NCBI RefSeq assembly: GCF_036711975.1
Contig: NC_091966.1
Span: forward strand, 2,983,501 to 3,047,500
Direction: 5' to 3'
DNA length: 64,000 nt
From: Onthophagus taurus
Lineage: Eukaryota; Arthropoda; Insecta; Coleoptera; Scarabaeidae
The notes below the pieces were generated by a model, which was not told the origin of the DNA, did no database searches, and worked only from the letters and a program-made list of their open reading frames with translations. Below, piece by piece: positions 1 through 9,196 of the stretch. Each line of letters begins with the position of its first letter. Within the stretch, counting starts at the first letter, position 1. The translations under genes and the position numbers were made by a program.

Positions 1-443
1 GAACGTGTCCACGGACGAACATGCGCAGAAAAAAGTCCTGTACTAGTCGTGTACGCGTACACGACGAGTCAAATTTGTGCGGTTGGAACGAACCTAATAA
101 TGACACGAAACTGTCGAATTATCAATTACCTAACCTTCAAATTCAAAATCAAAATTCAAAATTGCCTGTGTGTGAACCTTCCTCGCATTCAACCAATCAC
201 GTGCAAGGTCAATCTGGTGACAAATTTAAAATACTCCTCTTGGTTTAAAAACAGAGTATAGCTTCACTATCACTATTATTGGTTTGCCAAAAACAAAAAT
301 ATTTGACTCAACCTGAAAACAACGAACGTAGTATTGGTTCTATAAAAACTATATTTTTTAATTCCCTCGTAATGAAATTAGACCATTTATAACGTATCAT
401 AAATTTATTTTGAAATATAGTTCTATTTATTTTTCTTTTATAG
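1..443. other. Intron or upstream DNA of Uba2; no other gene seen
   Basis: AT-rich DNA ending in a pyrimidine-rich acceptor (TTTTCTTTTATAG, AG at 442-443) directly before the Uba2 exon. The open frame does continue a few codons upstream of the AG, but those residues do not resemble Uba2 and are intronic. Short ORFs in 21-261 resemble nothing I know. Confidence 0.6.
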
Positions 444-1180
444 CTATTGCCGGAAATATTGTCCCAGCTATCGCAACAACAAATGCAATGGTAGCCGGAT
501 TAGCAGTTTTATTATCCTTCAAAATCTTATCCGGAGATTTAGAAAAATGTTACACAACATACGTTCGTCAAAAATCATCCGACACTCGCACAGTTTTAGT
601 AACAGAAAACATATTAATTAACCCCAACCCAAAATGTTACGTATGCTCCCCAAAACCAACCGTTAACGTCTCCGTAAACGTGAATCAAATGACCGTGAAA
701 GAATTCGAATCGGAAATTCTTAAAAAATCATTAAACATGATAGCCCCAGACGCTATGCTCGACGGCAAAAATGTCGTGATTATTTCATCGGAGGAAGGCG
801 AAACCGAATCAAATAACGATAAAGTTTTATCGGCTTTGGGGATTGTCGATGGGAGTATACTTAAAGTTGACGATTTTTTACAAAATTACGAATTAACTGT
901 TTATGTTAATGATTATGTGGCGAAAGAAAAAGACGATCCACCTTACGTGGTTCATAAAAACGCTGAGGATTTACAACCCAAAGAAGAATCTGCCGAGAAC
1001 GGTGAGAAAAACGGAGTTGGACAAGAAAAAATGGAAACTAACGCCGATAAGGACGATGAAAATGATGTTCAATTTGTTGAATTTAACGATTATGACCCTC
1101 AAGAAGGTTCATCTAGTAAACGGAGAAAAATTGAAGTATCAAATGATGAAGACGATGATCTTATTATGTTGGATGATTAA
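444..1180 (+). CDS. Uba2: SUMO-activating enzyme subunit 2 (Uba2/SAE2), terminal exon only
   Basis: C-terminal part of the catalytic subunit of the SUMO E1 heterodimer, which adenylates SUMO and carries it as a thioester in the nucleus. The exon opens with the family signature AGNIVPAIATTNAMVAGL, then the cysteine pair of the zinc site (KCYVC), the ubiquitin-fold region (LNMIAPDAMLDGKNVVII and DGSILKVDDFLQNYELTVYV) and an acidic tail with a basic patch (SSSKRRKIE) typical of a nuclear signal. The adenylation domain and catalytic cysteine lie in exons left of the window. The exon begins in phase 1, so its first codon is completed by the previous exon. An AATAAA at 1244-1249 probably ends the mRNA. 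The last codons and the 3' UTR are duplicated in inverted orientation at 4821-5463. Confidence 0.93.
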
Positions 1181-1320
1181 ATTTCATTTTGATTAAAGAT
1201 TTGTATTTATTTTGATTTTCTTTAAATTGTACCTAATAATACAAATAAAAAATTTTCTTTTTCTAATTATGTCAATCTTATTAAATTTATTACATCAAGA
1301 TATAATTAAAATCTCTAATA
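1159..1320. repeat. Left copy of an inverted duplication (Uba2 3' end)
   Basis: The last Uba2 codons plus about 140 nt of 3' UTR reappear reverse-complemented at 4821-4964 and 5446-5463. The match is near-perfect, with only scattered substitutions. This copy is the source because it is continuous with the Uba2 reading frame. Confidence 0.88.
1244..1249 (+). terminator. Poly(A) signal of Uba2
   Basis: AATAAA 64 nt after the Uba2 stop codon, in a T/A-rich context. It lies inside the segment that was duplicated in inverted orientation. Confidence 0.6.
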
Positions 1321-1370
1321 TATTATATTACAGATATAAGATGGTAATATGCTACGTCTGGTCCGTTCTC

Positions 1371-1560
1371 CTATACAGTGAATTTATTTTAAGATGCAAT
1401 ATAATATATTTCCACAGAAACGCGAATGATTCATCGTTTTCTGTTATTATTTTCCGCATACAGTACAGATATCACGCGATGAGTCACTCTCACTTCTGGT
1501 GGTATAAAGTATACCTACTTACTTTGTTCCATATAAAATGCAACATGTCAATATAATTTG
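1371..1560 (+). repeat. Dispersed repeat with a mariner-like TACAGTGA end, related to 53379-53460
   Basis: TACAGTGAATTTATTTTAAG at 1373-1392 matches TACAGTGAGATTCACTTAAG at 53379-53398. Both are followed by GATGCAATAT and, further on, CCTACTTACTTT and ATAAAATGCAA. A TA dinucleotide followed by CAGT is how Tc1/mariner-type ends look. No transposase is nearby. Confidence 0.45.
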
Positions 1561-1566
1561 ACATTA

Positions 1567-1700
1567 CAGTAAAAGCTCGATATAACGGATCAATACCGGG
1601 AACGCAGTGTCCTCAATAAAAATATGCAACAATCTAGCGCTGAATAACAAATTTAATAAAACTAGACTAACACCAGCACTAGAACTAACACTAATAGTCG
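1567..1700 (+). repeat. pogo/Tigger-like TIR followed by a CTAG-family repeat
   Basis: TACAGTAAAAGCTCGATATA at 1566-1585 resembles pogo/Tigger-type ends and is echoed at 36601-36623 (minus: ACAGTTAAACCTCGATATA). It runs into CAACAATCTAGCGCTGAATA and ACTAGAACTAACACTA, the outer part of the palindromic family found at about ten loci here. The partner TIR was not found. Confidence 0.55.
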
Positions 1701-2103
1701 GGAATACTCTGGTCAGAAGGTTAATTTGCAAGAAAAAGTCTGAAATTGCAATAGTTATAAACTAGACTTCAGCAAAAAACAGGAATTACATTGTTCAAAG
1801 TCCGCATGAAGTCTGAAATTACTGTTCAGAGAAAACAAAAAATTGATTATAAACCAAACATGATTTTTCATGGCAATACTTATGTGTTCAATAAAAGAAT
1901 GCGAAGAATGTGAACAAGAAACCAATGGACTTGTCTTGTTATTGCACAGGACAGGAAATCAATAATACGGAAACTTTGCCAATACAGGATAAGCACAAAA
2001 GCAAAGTAACAGCTGCAGAAATGAGTTACCGGGTGGTACAAGATCCGTATAGATAATAAGAGGCTCCCAAAAAGATGAAAAGCTGTCAGTATCAAGAACA
2101 AAA

Positions 2104-2596
2104 CATACATAACGTTGGCAGAAGACTAGATACTGCTTCTAAAAAACTAAATACTGCTTTCTGAAGACTAGATACTGCTCTGGAAGATTAAATACTGCTT
2201 TCTGAAGACTAGATACTACCAACAGGTCTAAATACAGCGTCTGGAACACTAAATACTGGTTTCTAAAGACTAAAATTGCTTTGTGGAGACTAAATACTGC
2301 TTTCTGAAGACTAGATACTGCTGACAGGTCTAAGTACTGCAAAAGAAAGATAAGATATTGTTGGGGAAAACATACATAACTTTAGCAGAAGACTAGATAC
2401 TGCTAGTAGAAGACTAAATACTGCTTTCTGAAGACTAGATACTGCCGACAGGTCTAAATACAGCATCTAGAACACTAAATACTGCTTTCTAAAGACTAAA
2501 ATTGCTTTGTGGAGACTGAATACTGTTTTCTGAAGACTAGCTACTGCTGACAGGTCTAAATACTGCAAAAGGAAGATTAGATATTGTTGGAGAAAA
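2104..2596. repeat. 21-bp minisatellite in two higher-order copies of about 267 bp
   Basis: Variants of TTTCTGAAGACTAGATACTG repeat about every 21 nt. The block from CATACATAAC at 2104 restarts at 2371 with the same order of variants (ACAGGTCTAAATACAGC, TTGTGGAGACT, CTGACAGGTCTAA), giving a 267-bp higher-order period. Open frames here simply reflect the period of 21. Confidence 0.85.
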
Positions 2597-2655
2597 CATT
2601 AAAAAGGCGCCCGGGTGCAATGCACCCCTTGCACCCCCCGGTAGCGCCGCCACTG
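2597..2655 (-). mobile_element. Terminus of a hAT-like DNA element
   Basis: Read on the minus strand the segment starts CAGTGGCGGCGCTACCGGGG, like many hAT ends, followed by a GC-rich block unlike the AT-rich surroundings. The opposite end and target duplication were not found. The adjoining minisatellite may have been internal to it. Confidence 0.4.
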
Positions 2656-2976
2656 AAGTTAGTGGCAAATTTAAAAATATTACACGAATTGGAATCTATA
2701 CTTATTAAATTAAAAGAATGATACTGGTAATAATTGTTATTGCTGTCTCTCATCATTCCCACTATTAATAATAAAATTGTTAGTTTAATTAAATTATTTC
2801 AGTATAGCCGCTAATGCCATCTTACGGTGGGGTTTCGACATACAATCAGTCCCAAGTTCTCCTGTCTAAGATCGCGGGGCTGGCTCCATCTATACGAAAT
2901 ATTTTAAACTAACTTAACTCTATTTAACACATAACCTAACTTTTTATAACTTGAAATAGTAAGTACAAATTAAATT
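2656..2976. other. Intergenic DNA, probable PAGR1 promoter region
   Basis: No coding sequence and no TATA box in a convincing position. The PAGR1 start codon follows an A-rich leader. Confidence 0.4.
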
Positions 2977-3543
2977 ATGTCGGTACAAAATTTATATAAA
3001 TCAGACGATGATTTAAACGTAGATTGTTCTGATGAAGAATATATAGATTGCAAAGGTCCGTGGCAACCACCGATAGATCAAGTTTATAAAATTTACTCGG
3101 CTCTATCGAAAGGTGAACTTCCAGAATTGCATTGGAAAAGTCCTGGATATAAATCGGCTACTCCCGAGATTCAACCTAATATATCATCGGAAGAAATAAA
3201 CGAAGTAAAACAGTAAGTTATTTAAAAAAATATTTTGAGGTTATGTTATTTTGACAGATTAAATTAATGAGATTATGTTTATTAAAAAATAATAAATAAA
3301 TAATATTACCAAATTGTGGTATAGAAATTGAAATAAATTGTTTCATATAATTGGTGTGTTTTTAGGGAAGAAGACAAAACCCATTTTGATTTCTTGGAGG
3401 ATGTTGCTTTACCGAGATTAAAAATTAGGAAAGATGGAGAAGATGCTTTAAAAGGGAGTGCTAAAAAGAAGACCACTTCTTTGGATAGTATTATTAATAA
3501 TATGAAAAGGCATAAAATGTTACCGCAATCTCAAGATCCATGA
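2977..3543 (+). CDS. Pagr1: PAGR1/PA1 homologue (PTIP-associated, KMT2C/D complex subunit), 2 exons
   Basis: Two exons, 2977-3212 and 3366-3543, join in phase 2 across a 153-nt intron (CA|GTAAGT ... TTTTTAG|GG) to give 137 residues. PAGR1 is a small nuclear protein that binds PTIP and belongs to the Trr/MLL3-MLL4 H3K4 methyltransferase complex. Signatures: DCSDEEYIDCKGPWQPP near the N-terminus followed by a short helix (QVYKIYSALSKGELPELHW) and TPE, then in exon 2 the FDFLED acidic motif and LDSIINNMKRHKML, the conserved C-terminal block. The protein is shorter than the vertebrate one, lacking its long glutamate-rich N-terminus. Head to tail between Uba2 and Cyclin C. Poly(A) signal at 3611-3616. 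The assignment rests on motif order recalled from the family. Confidence 0.82.
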
Positions 3544-3610
3544 TTTAATATAAGATGTATAAAGTTATATAAAATTTAACGTATTTTTAATTTATTAAAG
3601 TTGTACTCAT

Positions 3611-3616
3611 AATAAA
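3611..3616 (+). terminator. Poly(A) signal of PAGR1
   Basis: AATAAA 68 nt after the stop codon; a second, overlapping AATAAA follows directly. Confidence 0.55.
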
Positions 3617-3799
3617 ATAAAAATTATTAATAATTAAATAATTTACATTTAAAGAATTAAATTTGGTTACTTACTTTTTCCGTTGGCAACACTGGTTTTC
3701 TAACCTCAAATAAATTGGAGGAAAAATAAAAGTTTCTTAAATTGAATACTGCACATAAAAAATAATATAATTTTTTAATTAGTTAAGAATTAAATTGAA

Positions 3800-4763
3800 A
3801 TGGCAGGAAATTTTTGGCAAAGTTCTCATCAGTAAGAAAAAAAATTAAATTTATAGGTTATGTTAATGTGTTAAACTTTTTCTTTTAAGCCAACAATGGT
3901 TAGTTGATAAACAAGATTTAATCCGAGAAAGACAATACGATTTATCCATCCTAACTGAAGAAGAATACCAAAAGATATTTATATTTTTTGCTAGTGGTGA
4001 ATTCATTCCCTTTATTTATTTATTCCTTAAATAACACTTTTTTGTAGTTATTCAAACTTTAGGAGAACAACTTAAACTACGACAACAAGTTATAGCAACA
4101 GCTACTGTTTATTTTAAAAGATTTTATGCAAGGAATTCATTAAAATGTATCGACCCACTCTTGTTAGCACCAACCTGCATTTTTTTAGCATCTAAAGTAG
4201 AAGAATTCGGAGTTATTTCTAATTCAAGACTGATTTCAACTTGCCAAACAGTTGGTAAAAAAATCAAATATTATTTAAACAAATCATTAATAACTTTTAT
4301 TTTTTTAGTTAAAAATAAATTTAGTTACGCTTATAGTCAAGAATTTCCTTATCGAACCAACCACATTTTAGAATGCGAATTTTATTTATTAGAAAATTTA
4401 GATTGTTGTTTAATCGTGTATCAACCATACCGCCCTCTTTTACAATTAATGCAAGATTTAGGACACGAAGAACAACTTTTAACTTTATCATGGAAAATAG
4501 TTAATGATTCTTTACGTACCGACGTTTGTCTTTTATATCCACCGTATCAAATTGCGATTGGTTGTATGCAAATTGCATGCGTTATTCTTCAGAAAGACCA
4601 CAAAAATTGGTTTGCAGAGTTAAACGTTGATATAGAAAAAGTACAAGAAATCGCAAGATATGTTTTGAATTTATTTGAATTGTGGAAAACTTATGATGAG
4701 AAAAAAGAAATACAAAGTCTTTTAGGTAAAATGCCTAAACCTAAACCTGCACCTCAAAGATAA
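3800..4763 (+). CDS. CycC: Cyclin C (Mediator kinase-module cyclin), 4 exons
   Basis: Exons 3800-3831, 3890-3993, 4048-4254 and 4309-4763 join in frame to 265 residues, the usual insect length. Cyclin C activates CDK8 in the Mediator kinase module. The start MAGNFWQSSH is the family N-terminus; exon 2 gives QQWLVDKQDLIRERQ, exon 3 the first cyclin box (LGEQLKLRQQVIATATVYFK, LLAPTCIFLASKVEEFG) and exon 4 the second (YRTNHILECEFYLLENLDCC, DVCLLYPPYQIAIGC). The three introns are tiny (58, 54 and 54 nt). The donor of intron 2 is weak (A|GTGGTG). Intron 3 has 54 nt and no in-frame stop, so the unspliced frame stays open with an 18-residue insert. Poly(A) signal at 4784-4789, just before an inverted copy of the Uba2 3' end. 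Confidence 0.96.
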
Positions 4764-4783
4764 AAAGTATTGTGTTTTGTGAT

Positions 4784-4789
4784 AATAAA
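4784..4789 (+). terminator. Poly(A) signal of Cyclin C
   Basis: AATAAA 21 nt after the stop codon. Cleavage 10-30 nt later would fall near the start of the inverted Uba2 copy at 4821. Confidence 0.6.
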
Positions 4790-4956
4790 GAATTTGTATT
4801 AAATATAATCTAAAAGAATGTATTAGAGATTTTAATTGTATCTCGATGTAATAAATTTAATAAGATTAACATAATTAGAAAAAGGAAATTTTTTATTTGT
4901 ATTATTAGGTACAATTTAAAGAAAATCAAAATAAATACAAATCTTTAATCAAAATG

Positions 4957-5445
4957 AAATTTAACTTTGATTATATATAATATGGATTGAGCTAACTGAA
5001 TATATCTACTAACAAAAATGTGGCTCAAGGTGAATAGACGCAGATGGAAAGCGATAATGTGAAAGTGTAACAAAGATAGACAAAGAACGGTACTAAACAG
5101 ACGGGCGCATGCGCACAAAAGTGTCAAACCTCTTCCATTTGACGTTTATCGTTTTGTTGTGTCACAGCCAGTCACACCGTTATGTTTAAAAATGTATTGT
5201 TTCGTGTGCAAAGTTCGCGATAATACAGTTTCACATCACCTGTAAGTATTATAAATAATAAGGAAATTTTATTTTATTTTTTTTTTCTTTTTTCATTTAT
5301 TAATTTTGTTTTAAATTTACCGCCAAAATTAACGCACGCCCATTATATGTCAGTACGCTTCTATGTCTATGTCGGTTCGATCACCTTGCGCAAGCTATCT
5401 CTCTCGTTGGCTCAATCCATATTATATATAATCAAAGAAATTTAA
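4957..5445. mobile_element. 473-bp MITE with 8-bp target duplications (P- or hAT-type)
   Basis: The element at 4965-5437 has perfect 28-bp terminal inverted repeats: CTTTGATTATATATAATATG onward at the left, its reverse complement at the right, imperfect for some bases further in. It is flanked by the direct repeat AAATTTAA (4957-4964 and 5438-5445). The 8-bp duplication and TIRs of about 30 bp fit the P superfamily; hAT also gives 8 bp, but these ends lack the usual hAT terminal bases. Confidence 0.85.
5192..5241 (+). pseudogene. Possible leftover 5' exon of a THAP-type transposase inside the MITE
   Basis: ATG followed by YCFVCKVRDNTVSHHL and then a good splice donor (GTAAGT at 5242). C-x2-C near an initiating Met with a following hydrophobic/His stretch is how the THAP domains of P-like transposases begin. 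Only 16 codons are available, so this is suggestive. It would mean that the MITE is an internal deletion of an autonomous P-like element. Confidence 0.3.
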
Positions 5446-5684
5446 CCATCCAACATAATAAGATAAATTCAACAAATTGAATATCATGAAGTCTATTCTT
5501 TCTTATGACTTCTTTGTATCAGAAGTCTACAGTAGACATTTTTAGAAGTTTGTTCAGAATGACAGATGAAAACGTCATTTTAAAGTGATTTTTCGGTAAG
5601 AGTATAATAATAGAATAATGGAATAAAGTAATAATAGTATGATTAAATAATTAGATTATAATTGACATTATAGCTTTGTTTCAG

Positions 5685-5819
5685 CTAACGTTATAACTGG
5701 TTAGAAGCTCGTCAGATGCAATCACACATGTCATATGATGCAGTGTGATATTCAAATGTGGCGGCATTATTTGACAGGTGTAATTGCATCTGACGAATTC
5801 CCAACTAGTTGGAACGTTA
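5685..5819. repeat. Hairpin repeat of about 135 bp (imperfect palindrome)
   Basis: The left arm CTAACGTTATAACTGGTTAG...CGTCAGATGCAATCAC pairs with the right arm GTAATTGCATCTGACG...AACTAGTTGGAACGTTA with a few mismatches around a short centre. It looks like a small fold-back MITE; target duplication not resolved. Confidence 0.6.
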
Positions 5820-5860
5820 ATTGGAGTCCCATAGTGGCTCCAAACACTTTCCAAATAGTT

Positions 5861-6500
5861 AAGTAATTTGCGCTACGCGGACGATATAGTTCTTATATCG
5901 CATAGCCTTGGAGAGATTAAATTAATTCTGAACGACTTAAAAGAGGTGTGTGCAAGAGTCGGGCTAAATATCAACGAGGAGAAATCAAAATTTATGATAA
6001 ATCTTGTTCCCAGCTCTAACATCAACATTGTGGATAATGAGATTGAGAAGGTTGAGTTGATGTATACCTTGGCTATGAGGTTCGTGTATCGAGAGATAAT
6101 CAAACAAGCGAACTAAACAGATGGATCACACTCGTATGGGCAGCCTACGGGAAACGTAAAGACATCTTCAAGAGAAAAGGCCAAGAAAAGTTTTCAATCA
6201 ATCCCTGTTTCCGGTTATGACATAAGGCTCCGAAACTTTAACATTAACGGTAGCCACTGCCAGGAGGATCCATGTAACGCAAAGATAGATGGAGAGGTCG
6301 ATCCAGGGTCTAACTCTGAGGGACTACATACGAAATGAAGACCTATGAAGAAGAACTGACGTAAATGATGTGGTCAACATTGTGGCAAAACTTAAGTGGA
6401 ACTCGGCGGGTTATATCGCGCGAATGAAGAATGGAGCAAAATAGGGGAGGTCTATGTCCAACAATGGATGCAGGGGGCTGTTTGATGATAATAATCATAA
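5861..6500 (+). pseudogene. RTE-type non-LTR retrotransposon remnant (reverse transcriptase C-terminal part)
   Basis: RYADDIVLIS at the start is the RT catalytic box, followed by DLKEVCARVGLNINEEKSKF, the usual non-LTR palm/thumb continuation. Later pieces in shifted frames read RFRLRNFNINGS- and KLKWNSAGYIAR-like fragments and end with WSKIGEVYVQQW before a stop, the standard end of RTE/BovB-like insect elements. The tail TGATGATAATAATCATAATAA is a typical microsatellite end. Frameshifts and missing segments make it dead. Confidence 0.75.
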
Positions 6501-6609
6501 TAACCTGATCTAATCTAAATTACGACAGACTCGTCTTCAACGTTCATTTCATCATCTTCCTCTTCATTTTTTTTTGAATCTGATAATTTTTACTGTTATC
6601 ACTTTTATA

Positions 6610-6705
6610 CGCACTGTTTGGGTATTTACCCTGGGCCTGGGTAAATATCCGGATAAATACCCATTTTAGAAATACCTACCCGTCGGGTATTAACCCATCA
6701 CTGCG
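6610..6705. mobile_element. Short hAT-like terminal fragment or mini-MITE
   Basis: The right end read on the minus strand starts CAGTGATGGGTTAATACCCG, a common hAT start, and the left end reads CACTGTTTGGGTATTTACCC. The two are imperfect inverted repeats with repeated TACCC/GGGTA motifs between. No clear direct duplication flanks them. Confidence 0.4.
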
Positions 6706-6745
6706 TATAATACAAGAACTAACCAAAATATTCACATCTTGCCCC

Positions 6746-6909
6746 TTGCAAGAAACATTAGGAGAAGAAGTGTTACAGCAGCAGCAGCGGAGTGGTTTAA
6801 TGATTTACCACAACGGGTGAAAAATCAGAATGGTTTGAATTCCTTTGCGGGAGAAGCAAGGACTTATTATCTTAATCTTAGGTTAACTCTAGGATACTTA
6901 AACCAATAA
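6746..6909 (+). pseudogene. LINE reverse-transcriptase C-terminal remnant
   Basis: One open frame reads RRSVTAAAAEWFNDLPQRVK then NQNGLNSFAGEARTYYLNL and a stop. The W-N-x-L-P-x-x-(V/I)-(R/K)-x block followed by S-F-x-x-x-(A/L)-R is the usual end of insect CR1/Jockey-like ORF2 proteins. Only this tail remains. Confidence 0.6.
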
Positions 6910-8042
6910 AATATCGTCATTTACATAATCCGGGCTTCTGAGACCCGTTATATAAAATCCCATGTAGTCAGAACAGAAACAAAGTTATTGAAGTAAAACT
7001 TAATTTATTTATACATATGTACGTTACAAACGTGAGGTTAAATATGAAAGTGAACATTATTGTTTATTGTTTTTATGGATTAGAGAAGCATTTAGTGCAC
7101 ATCCTAATACTATGGTCATTACAGATATTATTTTTACATGTAACACATATCATTGTGCTTTTACGATTAATACTTGCGGGACATACTGAGCATCTTTTTC
7201 TCTTAATTGTTGCACTTGTGTGAGCGGCTGGCGGACCACATATATCAATAAATCTGCTCATACACTCCCGGACAGTACGTTGTAGGTTAGGGTTAGGAGA
7301 TCTCTGCATATGTGGTATCACTAGTTCCTTCGCTAAATCTTTCAAAAACATTCTGCGTTTGTGAGTTACTCCTATGTTGTAGTTTGGATGTTCCTTCGTA
7401 AAGACTATATACAGTGCTAGCGTAAAGTAACCCCCCCCCCTGTTTAACTTCTGAACAGATTGAGATATCAATATGAACAAAAAAACGTCAGTTTCTATAT
7501 TTTATCAGCACAAATATTTTCTTATGGAAAATTTTGGTATCACTTTTAGTTTTTCCGGAAAATGGAACAGCTTTGTTTTTTTAAATGGAACACCCAGTAT
7601 ATTATGGTATCTTTCGAAAGAATAAAACAATACGAATTCAACGATACCTCACAATCAAATATCGGTTTATTAGTTTTTTACATAAAAATTAAACAAAATG
7701 CGGAATTTCGCCGGAAAAACCAACGTATCTTCGTTGACTACCTATCGAGATACAATGGGCCAGATAAATGGTGGACGGTCAGTTAAAGGTCGGTCTACGC
7801 TCGGATTAAGCAGGGTTAAAATCAGCAATTCTTTTAGAATGTTTTTATGAAACAATCAATACAAGAAAAGGATAAAAAGAAAGTTCTTTTTAAAACTTCT
7901 AAGAAAAAATTGTCATAACAACAATTTTAAAGTTTGTAGGTACTTTGAAATTTTGTATTTAAGGCAGCATGTAAATATTTTCCTTCATTTCTATCTTTGA
8001 ATTCTACCCGACCAAGTATAACCAAAGAAAGGCGAGATCAAA

Positions 8043-8954
8043 ATGGCTAGAAGGAGTTTAGAGCACAATATCGAAGCAATTTTAATATTCGCTCGTGCTG
8101 ACAGAAATCTACATGAAACAGGGCGACAATTTAAGGAACGATTTCCTGAACACCCAATTAGTCGAAAATATTTAAGAGAGCTTGTGAATAAGTTTTTGGA
8201 AACTGGAAGCGTCGAAGACCGCAAAAGAACTGGTCGTCAGATATTAACAGAAGTATTTAATGTGCCCATGATGTCGTCTGCTGCTATCGCATCAACGTGT
8301 GATGTGTTAAATATTTCCGCGTCGTTGTTGGAAGACGTGGAAATACTTAAAGAAGAATAAATATCATCCATTTTAAATAAAAATGCTTCATGAATTAACA
8401 GAAGATGACCCTGATATAGAAGAACAGAATTTTGTGAGCTAATGACAAATATGGTTGAACGAAATCGATTATACTTGAAACATATTTATTTCAGTGATGA
8501 ATGTACTTTCTTTTTGGGTGGAAAATTGCATCGGCGTGATGTTAATCCACATGAATATCGTGACGTTATCACTCAATTTCATTAGAAAGTAAATGTTTTT
8601 TTTCAAGACTTTTACAAATTGTACAACAGAATTCTGACGATTTTGAAATGGAACTAGTGTTTCATCAAGACGGAGCACCTCCACATTATGCGCCAATGGT
8701 AGGAAATTATCTTGATAAAAATTTTAAGGACAACAAGATCACCAGATCTGACACCTTTAGATTTCTTTTTATGGGGTTATTTAAAATCCAAGGTATATGA
8801 AATTCCGTTGGGTAGTATTGAGGATTTAAAACAAAAAATTATTGACGTCTGCCAAAATATTGATCACATGTTAAGCCGTGTGGGAGAGGAAACACTACAA
8901 AGATGGTACCACTGCCTAGAAGTTCAAGGTAATCATATCGAACAATTTACTTAA
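8043..8954 (+). pseudogene. Mariner-like transposase remnant inside the long-TIR element
   Basis: The N-terminal helix-turn-helix region is intact in frame (MARRSLEHNIEAILIFARAD, FPEHPISRKYLRELVNKFLE, TGSVEDRKRTGR). Further on, in changing frames, come YFSDECTFFLGGK (first catalytic Asp at 8496-8498), HQDGAPPHYA (second Asp, 8669-8671), then RSPDLTPLDFFLWGYLKSK (third acidic residue an Asp, 8760-8762) and a C-terminal helix ending in QFT. Stops and frameshifts near 8358, 8585 and 8715 make it inactive. The third residue and LDFFLWG motif place it with mariner-like DDxD enzymes. Confidence 0.82.
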
Positions 8955-8960
8955 TATTTG

Positions 8961-9196
8961 ATTCTTAATAAATAAAAAATTCTTTTATTATTCAATAACA
9001 ACACTAAGCAAATTTTTCAACCGTTACCTATACTAGCAAAACCTTTAATAAGAAAATTTCATTTCTTATATTGACTTTTTTTCTTTATTAATATTTTTTG
9101 ATAAAATATGATTAATTCATAAATTTAATATACTTCCAAACAACTTTTATTTCATTTCTAAAAAAAATAAGTAATTGAACTTGCAATTTTAAATCC
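8961..9196. other. Element DNA between transposase and right TIR
   Basis: AT-rich spacer with AATAAA at 8968 that could serve as the poly(A) signal of the element's transposase. Nothing else seen. Confidence 0.4.

Larger units (their letters stand above)
4821..5463. repeat. Right copy of the inverted Uba2 3'-end duplication, split by a MITE
   Basis: 4821-4964 is the reverse complement of 1177-1320 (144 nt each). After the MITE at 4965-5437 and its target duplication, the match resumes with the reverse complement of the last Uba2 codons (CATCCAACATAATAAGAT, to 5463) and then stops. The duplication therefore came before the MITE. Confidence 0.88.

Noticed and set aside
410..443. First 11 codons of the open frame before Uba2
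   Set aside because: They are the polypyrimidine tract and AG of an intron read as codons.
2139..2342. 67-codon minus frame with repeated FRKQYLVF-like words
   Set aside because: Produced by the 21-bp minisatellite, a multiple of three; no start context or homology.
5873..6103. 76-codon minus frame
   Set aside because: Opposite strand of the RT fragment with the YADD box.
6900..7072. piggyBac left terminal repeat at a TTAA near 6892 or 6908
   Set aside because: Neither site is followed by a sequence that inverts onto the DNA right of 10860, so the element's ends stay undefined.
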